Shown here in pieces: positions 51,327-61,222 of a stretch of DNA of 64,000 bases. Each line of letters opens with the position of its first letter. Position 1 is the first letter of the stretch. Below the pieces are notes generated by a model. That model saw only the letters and a list, made by a program, of their open reading frames with translations, had not been told where the DNA came from and ran no database searches. This stretch comes from Mesorhizobium sp. L-8-3 (lineage in GTDB: Bacteria > Pseudomonadota > Alphaproteobacteria > Rhizobiales > Rhizobiaceae): the NCBI RefSeq assembly GCF_016756615.1, contig NZ_AP023262.1:8371501-8435500 (forward strand), written 5' to 3'. The translations under genes and the position numbers were made by a program.

Positions 51327-51356
51327 TTGCCGCGCGTTCGGTTGGACGCGCGGCAA
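51327..51356. terminator. Hairpin terminator after orphan binding-protein gene
   Basis: A perfect 11-base stem (51327-51337 with 51346-51356, arms TTGCCGCGCGT and complement) and 8-base loop, 8 bases past the stop of the binding-protein gene. The A/T-ended stem suits termination from either side. Confidence 0.65.
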
Positions 51357-51407
51357 CTTGCCTGGCCGCAACCAGAACCGTTTCGGCATCGTTATGACAT
51401 CCGAAAT

Positions 51408-51584
51408 CTAATGTTTCCGTCCGTTGCGCTCGCCTTCCCCGGCGGCGAGCGCCGACCGAACCGCGGCGTGGCGCTTCGGACAGAGCGCGCAGATGCCGCC
51501 GCATGGTCCGCGCTCCAGGTCGGTTGCATCCGCTGCCGTGGGCGTATCCGCCGTCATGTCTTTCGGAATTCCAGCTTCGATCAT
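51408..51584 (-). CDS. Small Cys-rich hypothetical protein (58 aa)
   Basis: 58 residues from the ATG at 51584, preceded by GGGAG six bases upstream. A Thr/Ala-rich N-terminus (MTADTPTAADATD) leads to GPCGGICALCPKRHAAVR, a CxxxCxxC cluster of the kind that binds zinc or iron-sulfur, and a basic tail. It lies between lepA (divergent) and the orphan binding-protein gene (convergent). I do not recognise the family. Confidence 0.55.
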   Translation of the reverse strand: MIEAGIPKDMTADTPTAADATDLERGPCGGICALCPKRHAAVRSALAAGEGERNGRKH

Positions 51585-51787
51585 CGCTTCTCTCCCGCAA
51601 CGTCTGCAGGAGAGTCTAGCCGCGACCCGCATGACGATAAGGACCTGGCTTCGGCAACGACTTTCCCTATTTCGGGGAAAATCCCGGATGCACTCTCGGC
51701 ACCCCTGCAAATCCTGCCGTATTGCCGCGATTGCGCGCCGAAAACCGGTTTCCACTTTCGCCGCGAATGCTTTATAGCGCTCGCTCC

Positions 51788-53593
<1,806 letters not shown>

Positions 53594-53637
53594 AGCATAT
53601 CTGTCCGGGCCGCGGTTTCCTCCAGCCGTTGCCCGCC

Positions 53638-54498
53638 CTACGGTCTCCTGAACCCCGTGGGGCCGCCATAGAGATAGCCTATGCGGTCGATCGCCTCGCG
53701 CAATGGCTCGCGCGAAACCATCATCGTGTGGCCGTTCGCGTGGATCAGGGTTACCGCGTCGAGCATGATGCCGACATGGCCCTTCCAGAAGACCAGATCG
53801 CCGCGCGCAAGGTCCGCGAAGTCCAGGCCGGGATCGAAGGCCTCGCCGGCCGTCGCGGCCTGCATGTCGGAATCGCGCAGCACTTCCCTTCCCGCCATGC
53901 GCATGGCGAGTTGCACCAGGCCCGAGCAGTCGATGCCGAAGGCCGAGACGCCGCCCCACAGATAGGGCGTGCCCAAGAGTTCCTCCGCGACCGCGACATA
54001 ATCGGCCGCATGCCGGCCGACCGGCACGATGTGCCGGGCGATCACCGCCTCGCCGGAGGCAAGCAATGCATAGGCGGTGCCGCGTGTCTCGGCCGCACCC
54101 GTCACAACCAGCTCCGTACCGAGCGAGAGGGTATCGCCACGCGGCAGCTTCATGTCGGGGCCGGGATAGACGAAGGTGCGCGGCACGGAAACGACATGGG
54201 TCGCGGCCCCGCCGCGTGGCTCGAGCGCAGTATCGGCGACATAGCCGACATAGCGATCGCGTTCGGACTGGATCCAGCACCAGCCCTCAGCCTCGTCGAA
54301 CAGGACGACATCCTCGCCGCGCATCATCTGCGTCGATAGGCCGGCATCGGGCCGCGGCGCGCCCCTGACGTCGGCTATCGCCGCCGCGATGCGCGCCGGC
54401 CGGCCGGCGACGAAACGCGCTGCCTCGACCTGGCCTTCGAGGCGCATGTCGGCGAGATCGGGGCGATAGGCATGCAGCCGCTTGTCCAAAGTCGTCAC
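53638..54498 (-). CDS. NlpC/P60 family murein peptidase with SH3-like domain
   Basis: 286 residues from a GTG at 54498 that overlaps the MarR stop by four bases. The C-terminal NlpC/P60 domain (about 155-280) has the catalytic Cys in FGIDCSGLVQLAMR, His in FWKGHVGIML and a third polar residue near HANGH. The middle region (about 75-150; GWCWIQSERDRYVGYV) resembles bacterial SH3 domains. It would cleave gamma-D-Glu-diaminopimelate stem-peptide bonds. No signal peptide is visible, so a recycling role in the cytoplasm is possible. Confidence 0.9.
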   Translation of the reverse strand: MTTLDKRLHAYRPDLADMRLEGQVEAARFVAGRPARIAAAIADVRGAPRPDAGLSTQMMRGEDVVLFDEAEGWCWIQSERDRYVGYVADTALEPRGGAATHVVSVPRTFVYPGPDMKLPRGDTLSLGTELVVTGAAETRGTAYALLASGEAVIARHIVPVGRHAADYVAVAEELLGTPYLWGGVSAFGIDCSGLVQLAMRMAGREVLRDSDMQAATAGEAFDPGLDFADLARGDLVFWKGHVGIMLDAVTLIHANGHTMMVSREPLREAIDRIGYLYGGPTGFRRP

Positions 54499-54845
54499 AG
54501 CGGAAGTTCTCCGGCACGCGCGATGATATCGTCCCCGAAGCGCTCGACGAAGAGCGCCCCGTCGACGGTGCGCTTCACCAGAACGTTGCGCTTGTCTTTC
54601 TGGTCGCGATGGCGCGAGACGAATTTGAGCGCGCCCATCGTGTCCAGGGCCCTCGTAACGACGGGTTTCGTCACGCCGAGCCGGGCGGCGAGCCCGCGCA
54701 CCGTATGCGGCGGCGGGTCGAGATAGATGGTAAGCAGGATCGCCCACTGCCGCATGGTGAGATCAGGCGTGCCCTCATGCACCTGGGAAAGGCTCACCTG
54801 CTGCCACAATCGCAGTGCTTCGATCGGCCGCAAGACGACTGCCAT
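54495..54845 (-). CDS. MarR-like winged-helix regulator
   Basis: 116 residues, small for the family. The winged helix is clear: TMRQWAILLTIYLDPPPHTVRGLAARLGVTKPVVTRALDTMGALKFVSRHRDQKDKRNVLV, including the wing DxxDxR. It is coupled to the NlpC/P60 gene by a four-base overlap and lies 68 bases after the leucyl aminopeptidase gene in the same direction, so the three may form one operon involved in peptide or murein recycling. Target and ligand unknown. Confidence 0.88.
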   Translation of the reverse strand: MAVVLRPIEALRLWQQVSLSQVHEGTPDLTMRQWAILLTIYLDPPPHTVRGLAARLGVTKPVVTRALDTMGALKFVSRHRDQKDKRNVLVKRTVDGALFVERFGDDIIARAGELPL

Positions 54846-54913
54846 GGAAGCATGCCCGCAAATTGTTTCGGTCCCGTTCCATTGAAGACGGAATCGCGAT
54901 GCCGCGCAACCCG

Positions 54914-56290
54914 TCAGCCGGCGTAGCGCCGACTGATCAGTTGCTCCAGGGCCCGGATGCCTTGCGCCTCGCCGCCGGTCGGGCAATGCGGCCGGTCGGC
55001 AGGGCTCCAGCCGAAGATGTCGAAATGAGCCCAGCTTTCGGTCTTCTCCACGAACCGCTTGAGGAACAGTGCCGCGGTGATCGAGCCTGCGAAACCGTCT
55101 GACGTGACGTTGTTCATGTCGGCCACCTTCGACGACAGCTTGGCGTCGTAGGGCTTCCACAGCGGCTGGCGCCAGAGCGGATCGGCGGCAGTCTGCGCCG
55201 CCTTCGTGATTTCGGCCGCAAGCGCCTCGTCCGATGTGTAGAACGGCGGCAGGTCCGGTCCGAGCGCCACGCGTGCGGCACCCGTCAAGGTCGCCATGTC
55301 GACCAGGAGCTGCGGCTCCTCCTCGTCGGCCAGCGCCAGGGCGTCGGCGAGGATCAGCCGGCCTTCGGCGTCGGTGTTGCCGATTTCGACGGTGAGGCCT
55401 TTGCGGCTCTGCAAGACGTCGCCCGGGCGGAAGGCGTTGCCTGAAATGGCGTTTTCGACAGCGGGGATCAGCACGCGCAGCCTGACCTTCAGGCCCGATG
55501 CCATGATCATCGCGGCGAGGCCGAGCACATTGGCCGCACCGCCCATGTCCTTCTTCATCAGGAGCATGCCGCTTGCCGGCTTGATGTCGAGCCCGCCGGT
55601 ATCGAAGCACACGCCCTTGCCGACCAGCGTCACCCTGGGCGCCGATTTCGGGCCCCAGCCGAGGTCGATCAGCCGGGGCGCTTCGGCCGAGGCGCGCCCG
55701 ACCGCATGGATCATCGGAAAGTTCCCGGCGAGCAGGGCGTCGCCTTTGACCACCGAGACAGTGGCCTTATGCGTCCTGGCGAGTTTGCGGACGGCCTCTT
55801 CGAGAGCCTCCGGCCCCAAATCGTTGGTCGGCGTGTTGATAAGGTCGCGGGCGAGGAACACGCCCTCGGCAATGCGTCTCACCCTGCCGAGATCGACGCC
55901 GGCCGGCGCGGCGAAGCGCAGCGCCTGGCCCGGCTTCTTGCCGTAGCGGGTGAAGGCGTAGCCGCCGAGCGCGAGACCCAGCGTGGCGATCTCGGCCGAG
56001 GCAGGTGTCGCCACGAAATGCCAGTCGCCTTCGGGCAGGCTGCGGGCCAGCGTTCCCGTGGCCAGCGCGCCGAAGCCGTTGTCGCCATTGCCCATGCCCA
56101 ATAGCGCGCCGGCCAGCTTGCCGTCCTCGCCGGGCAACATCAGTACCTTGCCCGCCTCGCCAGAGAACCCGTTTGCCTTCGCCCAGGCCAGCGCCGACGG
56201 CTCCAGCCCCGCCGCTTCAAGCCCGTTCTTGCCGACCAGGTGGACGGGCAGGCTGCCACGCGGCTTCTTTTCGATCAGTTCCAACGGCAT
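54914..56290 (-). CDS. M17 leucyl aminopeptidase family protein
   Basis: 458 residues. The M17 catalytic domain (about 150-455) is marked by GKGVCFDTGGLDIKPASGMLLMKKDMGGAA (metal-binding Lys and Asp residues) and the signature NTDAEGRL. The N-terminal domain is short and divergent, as in PepB-like or bacterial leucyl aminopeptidase paralogues. It removes N-terminal residues from peptides using two metal ions. First gene of the group with MarR and NlpC/P60, which suits peptide recycling. Confidence 0.95.
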   Translation of the reverse strand: MPLELIEKKPRGSLPVHLVGKNGLEAAGLEPSALAWAKANGFSGEAGKVLMLPGEDGKLAGALLGMGNGDNGFGALATGTLARSLPEGDWHFVATPASAEIATLGLALGGYAFTRYGKKPGQALRFAAPAGVDLGRVRRIAEGVFLARDLINTPTNDLGPEALEEAVRKLARTHKATVSVVKGDALLAGNFPMIHAVGRASAEAPRLIDLGWGPKSAPRVTLVGKGVCFDTGGLDIKPASGMLLMKKDMGGAANVLGLAAMIMASGLKVRLRVLIPAVENAISGNAFRPGDVLQSRKGLTVEIGNTDAEGRLILADALALADEEEPQLLVDMATLTGAARVALGPDLPPFYTSDEALAAEITKAAQTAADPLWRQPLWKPYDAKLSSKVADMNNVTSDGFAGSITAALFLKRFVEKTESWAHFDIFGWSPADRPHCPTGGEAQGIRALEQLISRRYAG

Positions 56291-56416
56291 CGCATACTCC
56301 AGCTCGTTGCATGACGCTCATAGAGGGCATGTCTTAACCATCCGTTAGGGTTAACGGAATATTTCTCCGGAACGGCAGGACGGCCGCCGGGGGGCCGTGA
56401 CGGAACGGGAGCGGCG

Positions 56417-57238
56417 ATGTCGACCATCCACGAAAAGCGAACCGCTGGACGACGGCTCCTGACCGTCTCCCTTCTGCTCCTGGCCGCCGGCGTCGCGGGT
56501 TGCGCCGACCGGAACATGACCACGGGCTCGATCTCCCGCTCCACCTCCGGCAAGCCGGTCGAGCAGATGTCGACAAACGAGCTTCAGGGTGCGGCCAATG
56601 CGCTCGGCGCGGCCTTTGCGCGCGATCCCAAGAACAAGGCGACGGCAATGCGCTACGCGGCCGTCCTGCAGATGAACGGCCGTTCCGACCAGGCGCTGGC
56701 CGTAATGCGCAAGCTCGCGATCGGCTATCCGAAGGACCGCGACGTGCTCGCCGCCTATGGCAAGGCGCTTGCCTCCGCCGGGCAGCTCGAGCCGGCGCTC
56801 GACGCCGTGCGCCGCGCGCAGACGCCCGAATATCCCGACTGGAAGCTGGTCTCGGCCGAGGCCGCCATCCTCGACCAGCTCGGCCAGTCGGCCGAGGCAC
56901 GCAATCTCTACCGGCGCGCCCTCGACCTCAAGCCGGACGAACCTTCGATCCTTTCCAATCTCGGCATGTCCTATGTGCTGGAAGGCGACCTCCGAACGGC
57001 CGAAACCTATCTGCGGTCCGCCGTCGAAAAACCCGGCGCCGACAGCCGGGTCCGCCAGAACCTCGCTCTCGTGGTCGGGCTGCAGGGCCGTTTCGACGAA
57101 GCCGAGCAGATCGCCCGCCAGGAGCTGTCGCCCGAGCAGGCCCAGGCCAATGTCGCCTATCTGCGTTCCATGCTGTCGCAGCAGAACGCCTGGAGCCAGT
57201 TGAAGAAGGCCGACAAGCAGGAAGCCAAGGTCAATTGA
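56417..57238 (+). CDS. tadD: TadD-like TPR lipoprotein of the Flp/Tad pilus system
   Basis: 273 residues: lipoprotein signal (LLLLAAGVAGC, lipidated Cys at about 31), then five or more tetratricopeptide repeats, for example AVLQMNGRSDQALAVMRKLA and LYRRALDLKPDEPSILSNLG. TadD proteins assist outer-membrane secretin assembly in Tad secretion. It is transcribed toward tadC and separated from it by 1.8 kb holding the IS element. A TTAA-N7-TTAG near 56334 could be a degenerate CtrA site. Confidence 0.92.
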   Translation: MSTIHEKRTAGRRLLTVSLLLLAAGVAGCADRNMTTGSISRSTSGKPVEQMSTNELQGAANALGAAFARDPKNKATAMRYAAVLQMNGRSDQALAVMRKLAIGYPKDRDVLAAYGKALASAGQLEPALDAVRRAQTPEYPDWKLVSAEAAILDQLGQSAEARNLYRRALDLKPDEPSILSNLGMSYVLEGDLRTAETYLRSAVEKPGADSRVRQNLALVVGLQGRFDEAEQIARQELSPEQAQANVAYLRSMLSQQNAWSQLKKADKQEAKVN

Positions 57239-57357
57239 CGCGGACCGCCATCGGGCGGCTCGACGATTGAGCCGGCGCACCGTCCGAGAGCGCACTGCGT
57301 GGCGCACCCCTCATCCGACCTCGCTTCGCGAGGCCACCTTCTCCCACAAGGGGCTAG

Positions 57358-58856
57358 CGTGTGCACACAAGTGGTTCGTTGTGCTGTCAAGAGGGATTTG
57401 TGGTGATCGTGGCTTGAAGCCGTTGAATCGTTTGTGATTCTGTATCTGCCGTTGTTGATTCGGGAGACATCGACTGTGGCACTGTTGCGTCTTGGACACT
57501 TCAGCGACCTGCGCCTGCAAAAAAGGGGGACATGGTGCTGGAGCGCGTATGCACGCGGATCAGCACGAGCCTGCGTCAGTTGGCCGACACACGCGCCGAA
57601 AAGATCGCGTTCACGCGCTTCTTTGGCAATCCGCGCGTGAGCCCGCTGGAGATCCTGCGCACCGCGGCGGCCCGAGCCGGCGAAGCGGCGGCCGGGCGTC
57701 ACGTGCTGATCATCGAGGATACCAGCGAGATCAACTATCAGGCCAAGGCCTTGCGCAAGCGCGGCCTTGGCCGGGTCGGCAACGGCACCGATGTCGGCCT
57801 GTTCGTGCATCCGGCGCTGGCTGTGGATGCCGCCGACGGCAGCGTGCTGGGCCTTGCCGGTGCCACGATCTGGCGGCGCACCAAGCCCAAGCAGGCGAAC
57901 TATCAGGCGCTGCCGATCGAGGACAAGGAAAGCCACAAATGGCTCGCCACCGCCCAGGCGGCGCGCCGGGCCTTGCCCGAGACGCCGCTTGCCACGGTGA
58001 TCGCCGACCGCGAGGGCGACATCTACGAAGTGTTCGCCCGGCTGCCCGACGCGCGCACGCATGTGCTGATCCGCGCCACCAAGGATCGGGCGCTTGCCGA
58101 GCACGGCCGCCTGTTCGCCGAAATCGCCAAACAGCCCGAAGCCGGCCGTCTCGTCTTCGAACTGGAGGCCCGCCCCGGCCGGCCGGGACGCACCGTCACC
58201 CTCGCCGTCCGCTTTGGCCAGGCCAGCATACGCCAGCCCAAGACCGGCGCCGACCGGCGCGATCCGCGCTCGCTCAGCCTCAACATCGTGGAGGTGCGCG
58301 AGATCGATCCGCCATCGCCCAAGGAGGCGGTGATCTGGCGGCTGCTGACCACCCACAGCGTCACCACGCTGGCCGATGCCGCCCGCATCGTCGACCTCTA
58401 CCGCCGGCGCTGGACCATCGAACAGCTGTTTCGAACCCTGAAGTCGCAGGCCATCGATGTTGAGGAAAGCCTGCTTGCCGACGGCGAGGCGCTCGAACGA
58501 CTGGCTGCAACCACGCTGGTCGCCGCCACAAGGGTCATGCAACTCGTCCATGGCCGCGATGCGGCCGGCGCCGCCTTCGAGGCGGCGCGGCTGTTCGATC
58601 CGGCCGAGATCACCGTCCTCGAGGCGCTGATCCGCAGGCTCGAAGGCAGGACCGAAAAGCAGAAGAACCCGCACCCCCGACACAGCCTCGCCTGGGCCGC
58701 CTGGGGCATTGCCCGGCTCGGCGGATGGACCGGCTATGCCAGCGAACGGCCCCCGGGCCCCATTACATTCACCCGTGGCCTCCGACGCTTCCACGCCATC
58801 GCCGAGGGTTTTGCCTTGGCCAGAAGCCTTCAACCACAGATAGATGTGTGCGCACG
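57358..58856 (+). mobile_element. IS4-type insertion sequence, about 1.5 kb
   Basis: The ends CGTGTGCACACA (57358-57369) and the reverse complement CGTGCGCACACA (58845-58856) form 12-base inverted repeats with one mismatch. CTAG flanks both sides (57354-57357, 58857-58860) as a probable target duplication. The single gene is a DDE transposase. The element sits exactly in the centre of a palindromic intergenic repeat between tadD and tadC and disrupts no gene. The true boundaries depend on the target-duplication assumption. Confidence 0.8.
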
Positions 58857-58860
58857 CTAG
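57532..58860 (+). CDS. IS4 family DDE transposase
   Basis: 442 residues. Catalytic residues: first Asp in LIIEDTSEINYQ, second Asp in VIADREGDIYE, Glu in the YREK motif YRRRWTIEQLFRTLK. AGGGGGA precedes the ATG. The conserved N-terminal segment LGHFSDLRLQKRG lies just upstream in another frame (57476-57529), joined through an A6-G5 run, so a -1 frameshift may produce the full protein. The stop codon TAG (58858-58860) lies in the flanking CTAG, not in the element itself. Confidence 0.93.
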   Translation: MVLERVCTRISTSLRQLADTRAEKIAFTRFFGNPRVSPLEILRTAAARAGEAAAGRHVLIIEDTSEINYQAKALRKRGLGRVGNGTDVGLFVHPALAVDAADGSVLGLAGATIWRRTKPKQANYQALPIEDKESHKWLATAQAARRALPETPLATVIADREGDIYEVFARLPDARTHVLIRATKDRALAEHGRLFAEIAKQPEAGRLVFELEARPGRPGRTVTLAVRFGQASIRQPKTGADRRDPRSLSLNIVEVREIDPPSPKEAVIWRLLTTHSVTTLADAARIVDLYRRRWTIEQLFRTLKSQAIDVEESLLADGEALERLAATTLVAATRVMQLVHGRDAAGAAFEAARLFDPAEITVLEALIRRLEGRTEKQKNPHPRHSLAWAAWGIARLGGWTGYASERPPGPITFTRGLRRFHAIAEGFALARSLQPQIDVCAR

Positions 58861-59026
58861 CCCCTTGTGGGAGAAGGTGGCCGCGCCCACGGGTCTTGCC
58901 TCCGGCAAGCCCGAGGACAGGCTCCGCGCGGTCGGATGAGGGTATGCTACGCACTGGGCCCTATCGCTTACAAAATCGCACAACGTGTCTTCAGAAAAGC
59001 GATGCCGATTTTCGGTGAACCGCCCG

Positions 59027-60016
59027 CTAGAAAATTCCGCGCTCGCTGACGGTGATGCCGGCCGGGCCCAGGATCACGGCGAACAGCACCGGCAGGAAGA
59101 ACAGGATCATCGGCACGGTCAGCTTGGGCGGTAGGGCAGCCGCCTTCTTCTCGGCGGCGTTCATGCGCATCTCGCGGCTTTCATTGGCCAGCACCCGCAG
59201 GGCCTGCGCTACCGGCGTGCCGTAGCGTTCGGCCTGGATCAGCGCCTGGGCCACCGACTTCACCGTTTCCAGCCCGGTGCGCGAGCCGAGATTGTCGTAA
59301 GCCTGCTTGCGTTCCGGAAGGAAGGAAAGCTCCGCATTGGTCAGCACGAGTTCCTCGGCGAGTTCGACCGACTGCGAACCGATCTCCTCAGCCACGCGGC
59401 GGAAGGCCGCCTCCACCGACATGCCCGATTCCACGCAGATCAGCGTCAGGTCGAGCGCGTCGGGCCATGCCTTCTGGATCGACGCCTTGCGCTTGGTCGC
59501 GCGGTTGGACACGTAGAGCACCGGCAGATAGAAGCCGGCATAGGCGGCCAGGATGCAGACGAACAGCTTCATGAAGAGCGGGCGCTCAGCCAGGCCGTCG
59601 AGCAGGAACACGTAGAACGCCGCCAGAGCGAGCCCGACGAAAGGCAGCACAAGACGGAAGAACAGGAAGCGCGTCAGCGGATTCTGTCCGCGAAAGCCGG
59701 CCACGCGAAGCGAATTCAGCGTCTTCTCGTCGGCCAGCGCGCGGCGCAGATCGAGCCGCTCCACGACGTTGCGCATGCCGATCGACTGCTCTTCGCGCAA
59801 CCCCTTGCGCCGCCGGTCCGCCTCCGCCGCGAGCCGCATCCGCTGGCGGGCCCGCAGTTCCTCCCGCTCGAGGGCAACAGCCTTCATGCGGGACTTCAGC
59901 GAGTTGCCGCCGAGCGTCTGGAGCAATGTCAACAAGGTCGCGAAGACGGCGATCGCAACCAGCATCGCAATCATGAAGGAAGGATCGGTGACGGTCTCGA
60001 CGATGGTTTCGGTCAC
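59027..60016 (-). CDS. tadC: Flp pilus assembly inner-membrane protein TadC
   Basis: 329 residues from a GTG at 60016. N-terminal helix (FMIAMLVAIAVFATLLTLLQTL), a cytoplasmic basic stretch, further helices near 115-165, then a T2SF domain with ICVESGMSVEAAFRRVAEEIG and ERYGTPVAQALRVLA, and a C-terminal helix. It pairs with TadB as the platform of the Tad machine. The gap to tadB holds a copy of the dispersed repeat. Confidence 0.94.
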   Translation of the reverse strand: MTETIVETVTDPSFMIAMLVAIAVFATLLTLLQTLGGNSLKSRMKAVALEREELRARQRMRLAAEADRRRKGLREEQSIGMRNVVERLDLRRALADEKTLNSLRVAGFRGQNPLTRFLFFRLVLPFVGLALAAFYVFLLDGLAERPLFMKLFVCILAAYAGFYLPVLYVSNRATKRKASIQKAWPDALDLTLICVESGMSVEAAFRRVAEEIGSQSVELAEELVLTNAELSFLPERKQAYDNLGSRTGLETVKSVAQALIQAERYGTPVAQALRVLANESREMRMNAAEKKAAALPPKLTVPMILFFLPVLFAVILGPAGITVSERGIF

Positions 60017-60040
60017 GGCTCCAGCCTCCGCCCCTTGCCT

Positions 60041-60165
60041 GGCACTGGATGTTCGCACATCCAGCGGGCGCGGATGCTGCGCATCCACGCGACCTCGATC
60101 GCCGGCGCGGCCCATCCGGCCCGCCCGGCTTTCGCGCCAACGGGCGCGGGGCCCGGTCGCGCGCG
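60041..60165. repeat. Dispersed intergenic repeat, copy B
   Basis: Starts GGCACTGGATG like copy A (38259), then hairpins TGGATGTTCGCACATCCA and GGATGCTGCGCATCC, GACCTCGATCGCC, GGCTTTCGCGCCAA and GGTCGCGC. It occupies most of the gap between tadB and tadC within the pilus operon. Confidence 0.75.
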
Positions 60166-60194
60166 CCAACGGTCGATGAGATCGACCATTGGTA

Positions 60195-61208
60195 TCATAT
60201 CTCGAAATTCATCATGCTGCGCATGACGAAGATACCGATCGCCATCCAGACGCCGGAGACGATGAGGATCATGTGTCCCGTGCTCGTGACGAACAGCGGC
60301 ATGATGTAGGCCGGGCTGGAAAGATAGACGAGAAAAGCGACGAGGAAGGGCAGCGCGCCGATGATCACGGCCGAGGCCTTGGCTTCCATGGACAAGGCCT
60401 GGATCTTGGCCTTCATCTTCTTGCGGTCGCGCAGCACCTTGGACAGGTTGCCGAGCGCCTCGGAGAGATTGCCGCCTGCCTGCTGCTGGATCTGGATGAC
60501 GATCCCGAAAAAGCCCGCTTCGGGGCACGGCATCGTCTCGCCCATGCGCAGGGCCGCCTCGGGCGTCGAAAGCCCCATCTGCTGCGCTTCCACGATGCGC
60601 CGGAATTCGGTGCGCACAGGCTCCGGGGAGTCGCTGGCGATGAGCCGGATGCCGTCGTTGAGCGGCAGGCCCGACTTCACGGCACGCACCATGATATCAA
60701 GCGCATTGGGAAACTCCTCGAGGAAGGCCTTGACCCGGCGCGCCCGCAGGAACGAGACGAACCAGCGCGGCAGGCCGACCGCGCCGACCACGAGCGCGCC
60801 GAGGGCGACGAGCAGCGGCGCGCCGGCGAGATAGGCCACAGTTCCCAGAACCACGCCGACGACCGCCGAAAAGAGATAGAAGCGCTCGATGGAGAGCGAC
60901 AGGTCGGCCTGCCTGATCTGCACCTTGAGCGGCGCCTTCTTGCTGTTCCGGTCGCGGACCTTCTGCTTCTCCTCGAGTTCCTTCAGCGAATCCTGGACCG
61001 ACTTGCGCCGCTTGGCGGCCTCGGCCGCGCGGTCGCGTGAGGCTTTCACGCCGGCATGGTCGGTGTCGGCGCGCCGCACCGTGTCGAGGCGCTTCTCGAC
61101 GTTGCGTTCGTTGGCGATCCTCTTGAAGAGCAGCGCATAGGCAATCGCGCCCGCGCTCACGGCGGCCAGGACCACGAATACCAATATGTCCCTGTCGATG
61201 CCGAACAT
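60195..61208 (-). CDS. tadB: Flp pilus assembly inner-membrane protein TadB
   Basis: 337 residues from the ATG at 61208. N-terminal helix (ILVFVVLAAVSAGAIAYALLF), a charged linker, two helices near 115-160, and the T2SF domain (FPNALDIMVRAVKSGLPLNDGIRLIA and QIQQQAGGNLSEALGNLSKVLRDRKK), ending in two more helices. It follows cpaF by 14 bases. It forms the platform that couples the CpaF ATPase to pilin assembly. Confidence 0.95.
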   Translation of the reverse strand: MFGIDRDILVFVVLAAVSAGAIAYALLFKRIANERNVEKRLDTVRRADTDHAGVKASRDRAAEAAKRRKSVQDSLKELEEKQKVRDRNSKKAPLKVQIRQADLSLSIERFYLFSAVVGVVLGTVAYLAGAPLLVALGALVVGAVGLPRWFVSFLRARRVKAFLEEFPNALDIMVRAVKSGLPLNDGIRLIASDSPEPVRTEFRRIVEAQQMGLSTPEAALRMGETMPCPEAGFFGIVIQIQQQAGGNLSEALGNLSKVLRDRKKMKAKIQALSMEAKASAVIIGALPFLVAFLVYLSSPAYIMPLFVTSTGHMILIVSGVWMAIGIFVMRSMMNFEI

Positions 61209-61222
61209 CGCTCCCGCCCTCG

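Larger units (their letters stand above)
57308..58942. repeat. RIME-like palindromic repeat split by an IS element
   Basis: Left half 57308-57353, right half 58861-58942. Outer arms CCCTCATCCGACC (57308-57320) and GGTCGGATGAGGG (58930-58942) match perfectly, as do the 22-base inner arms 57332-57353 and 58861-58882. Between the halves lies the IS4-type element flanked by CTAG. The right half also has a hairpin of its own around TTGCCTCCGGCAA. Confidence 0.8.

Noticed and set aside
56334..56348. TTAA-N7-TTAG as a CtrA site before tadD
   Set aside because: One mismatch and position alone are too weak in a region that also reads as a short palindrome; noted only in the tadD entry.
60361..60834. 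Open frame of about 157 codons on the plus strand opposite tadB
   Set aside because: It is an antisense shadow of the T2SF domain of tadB.
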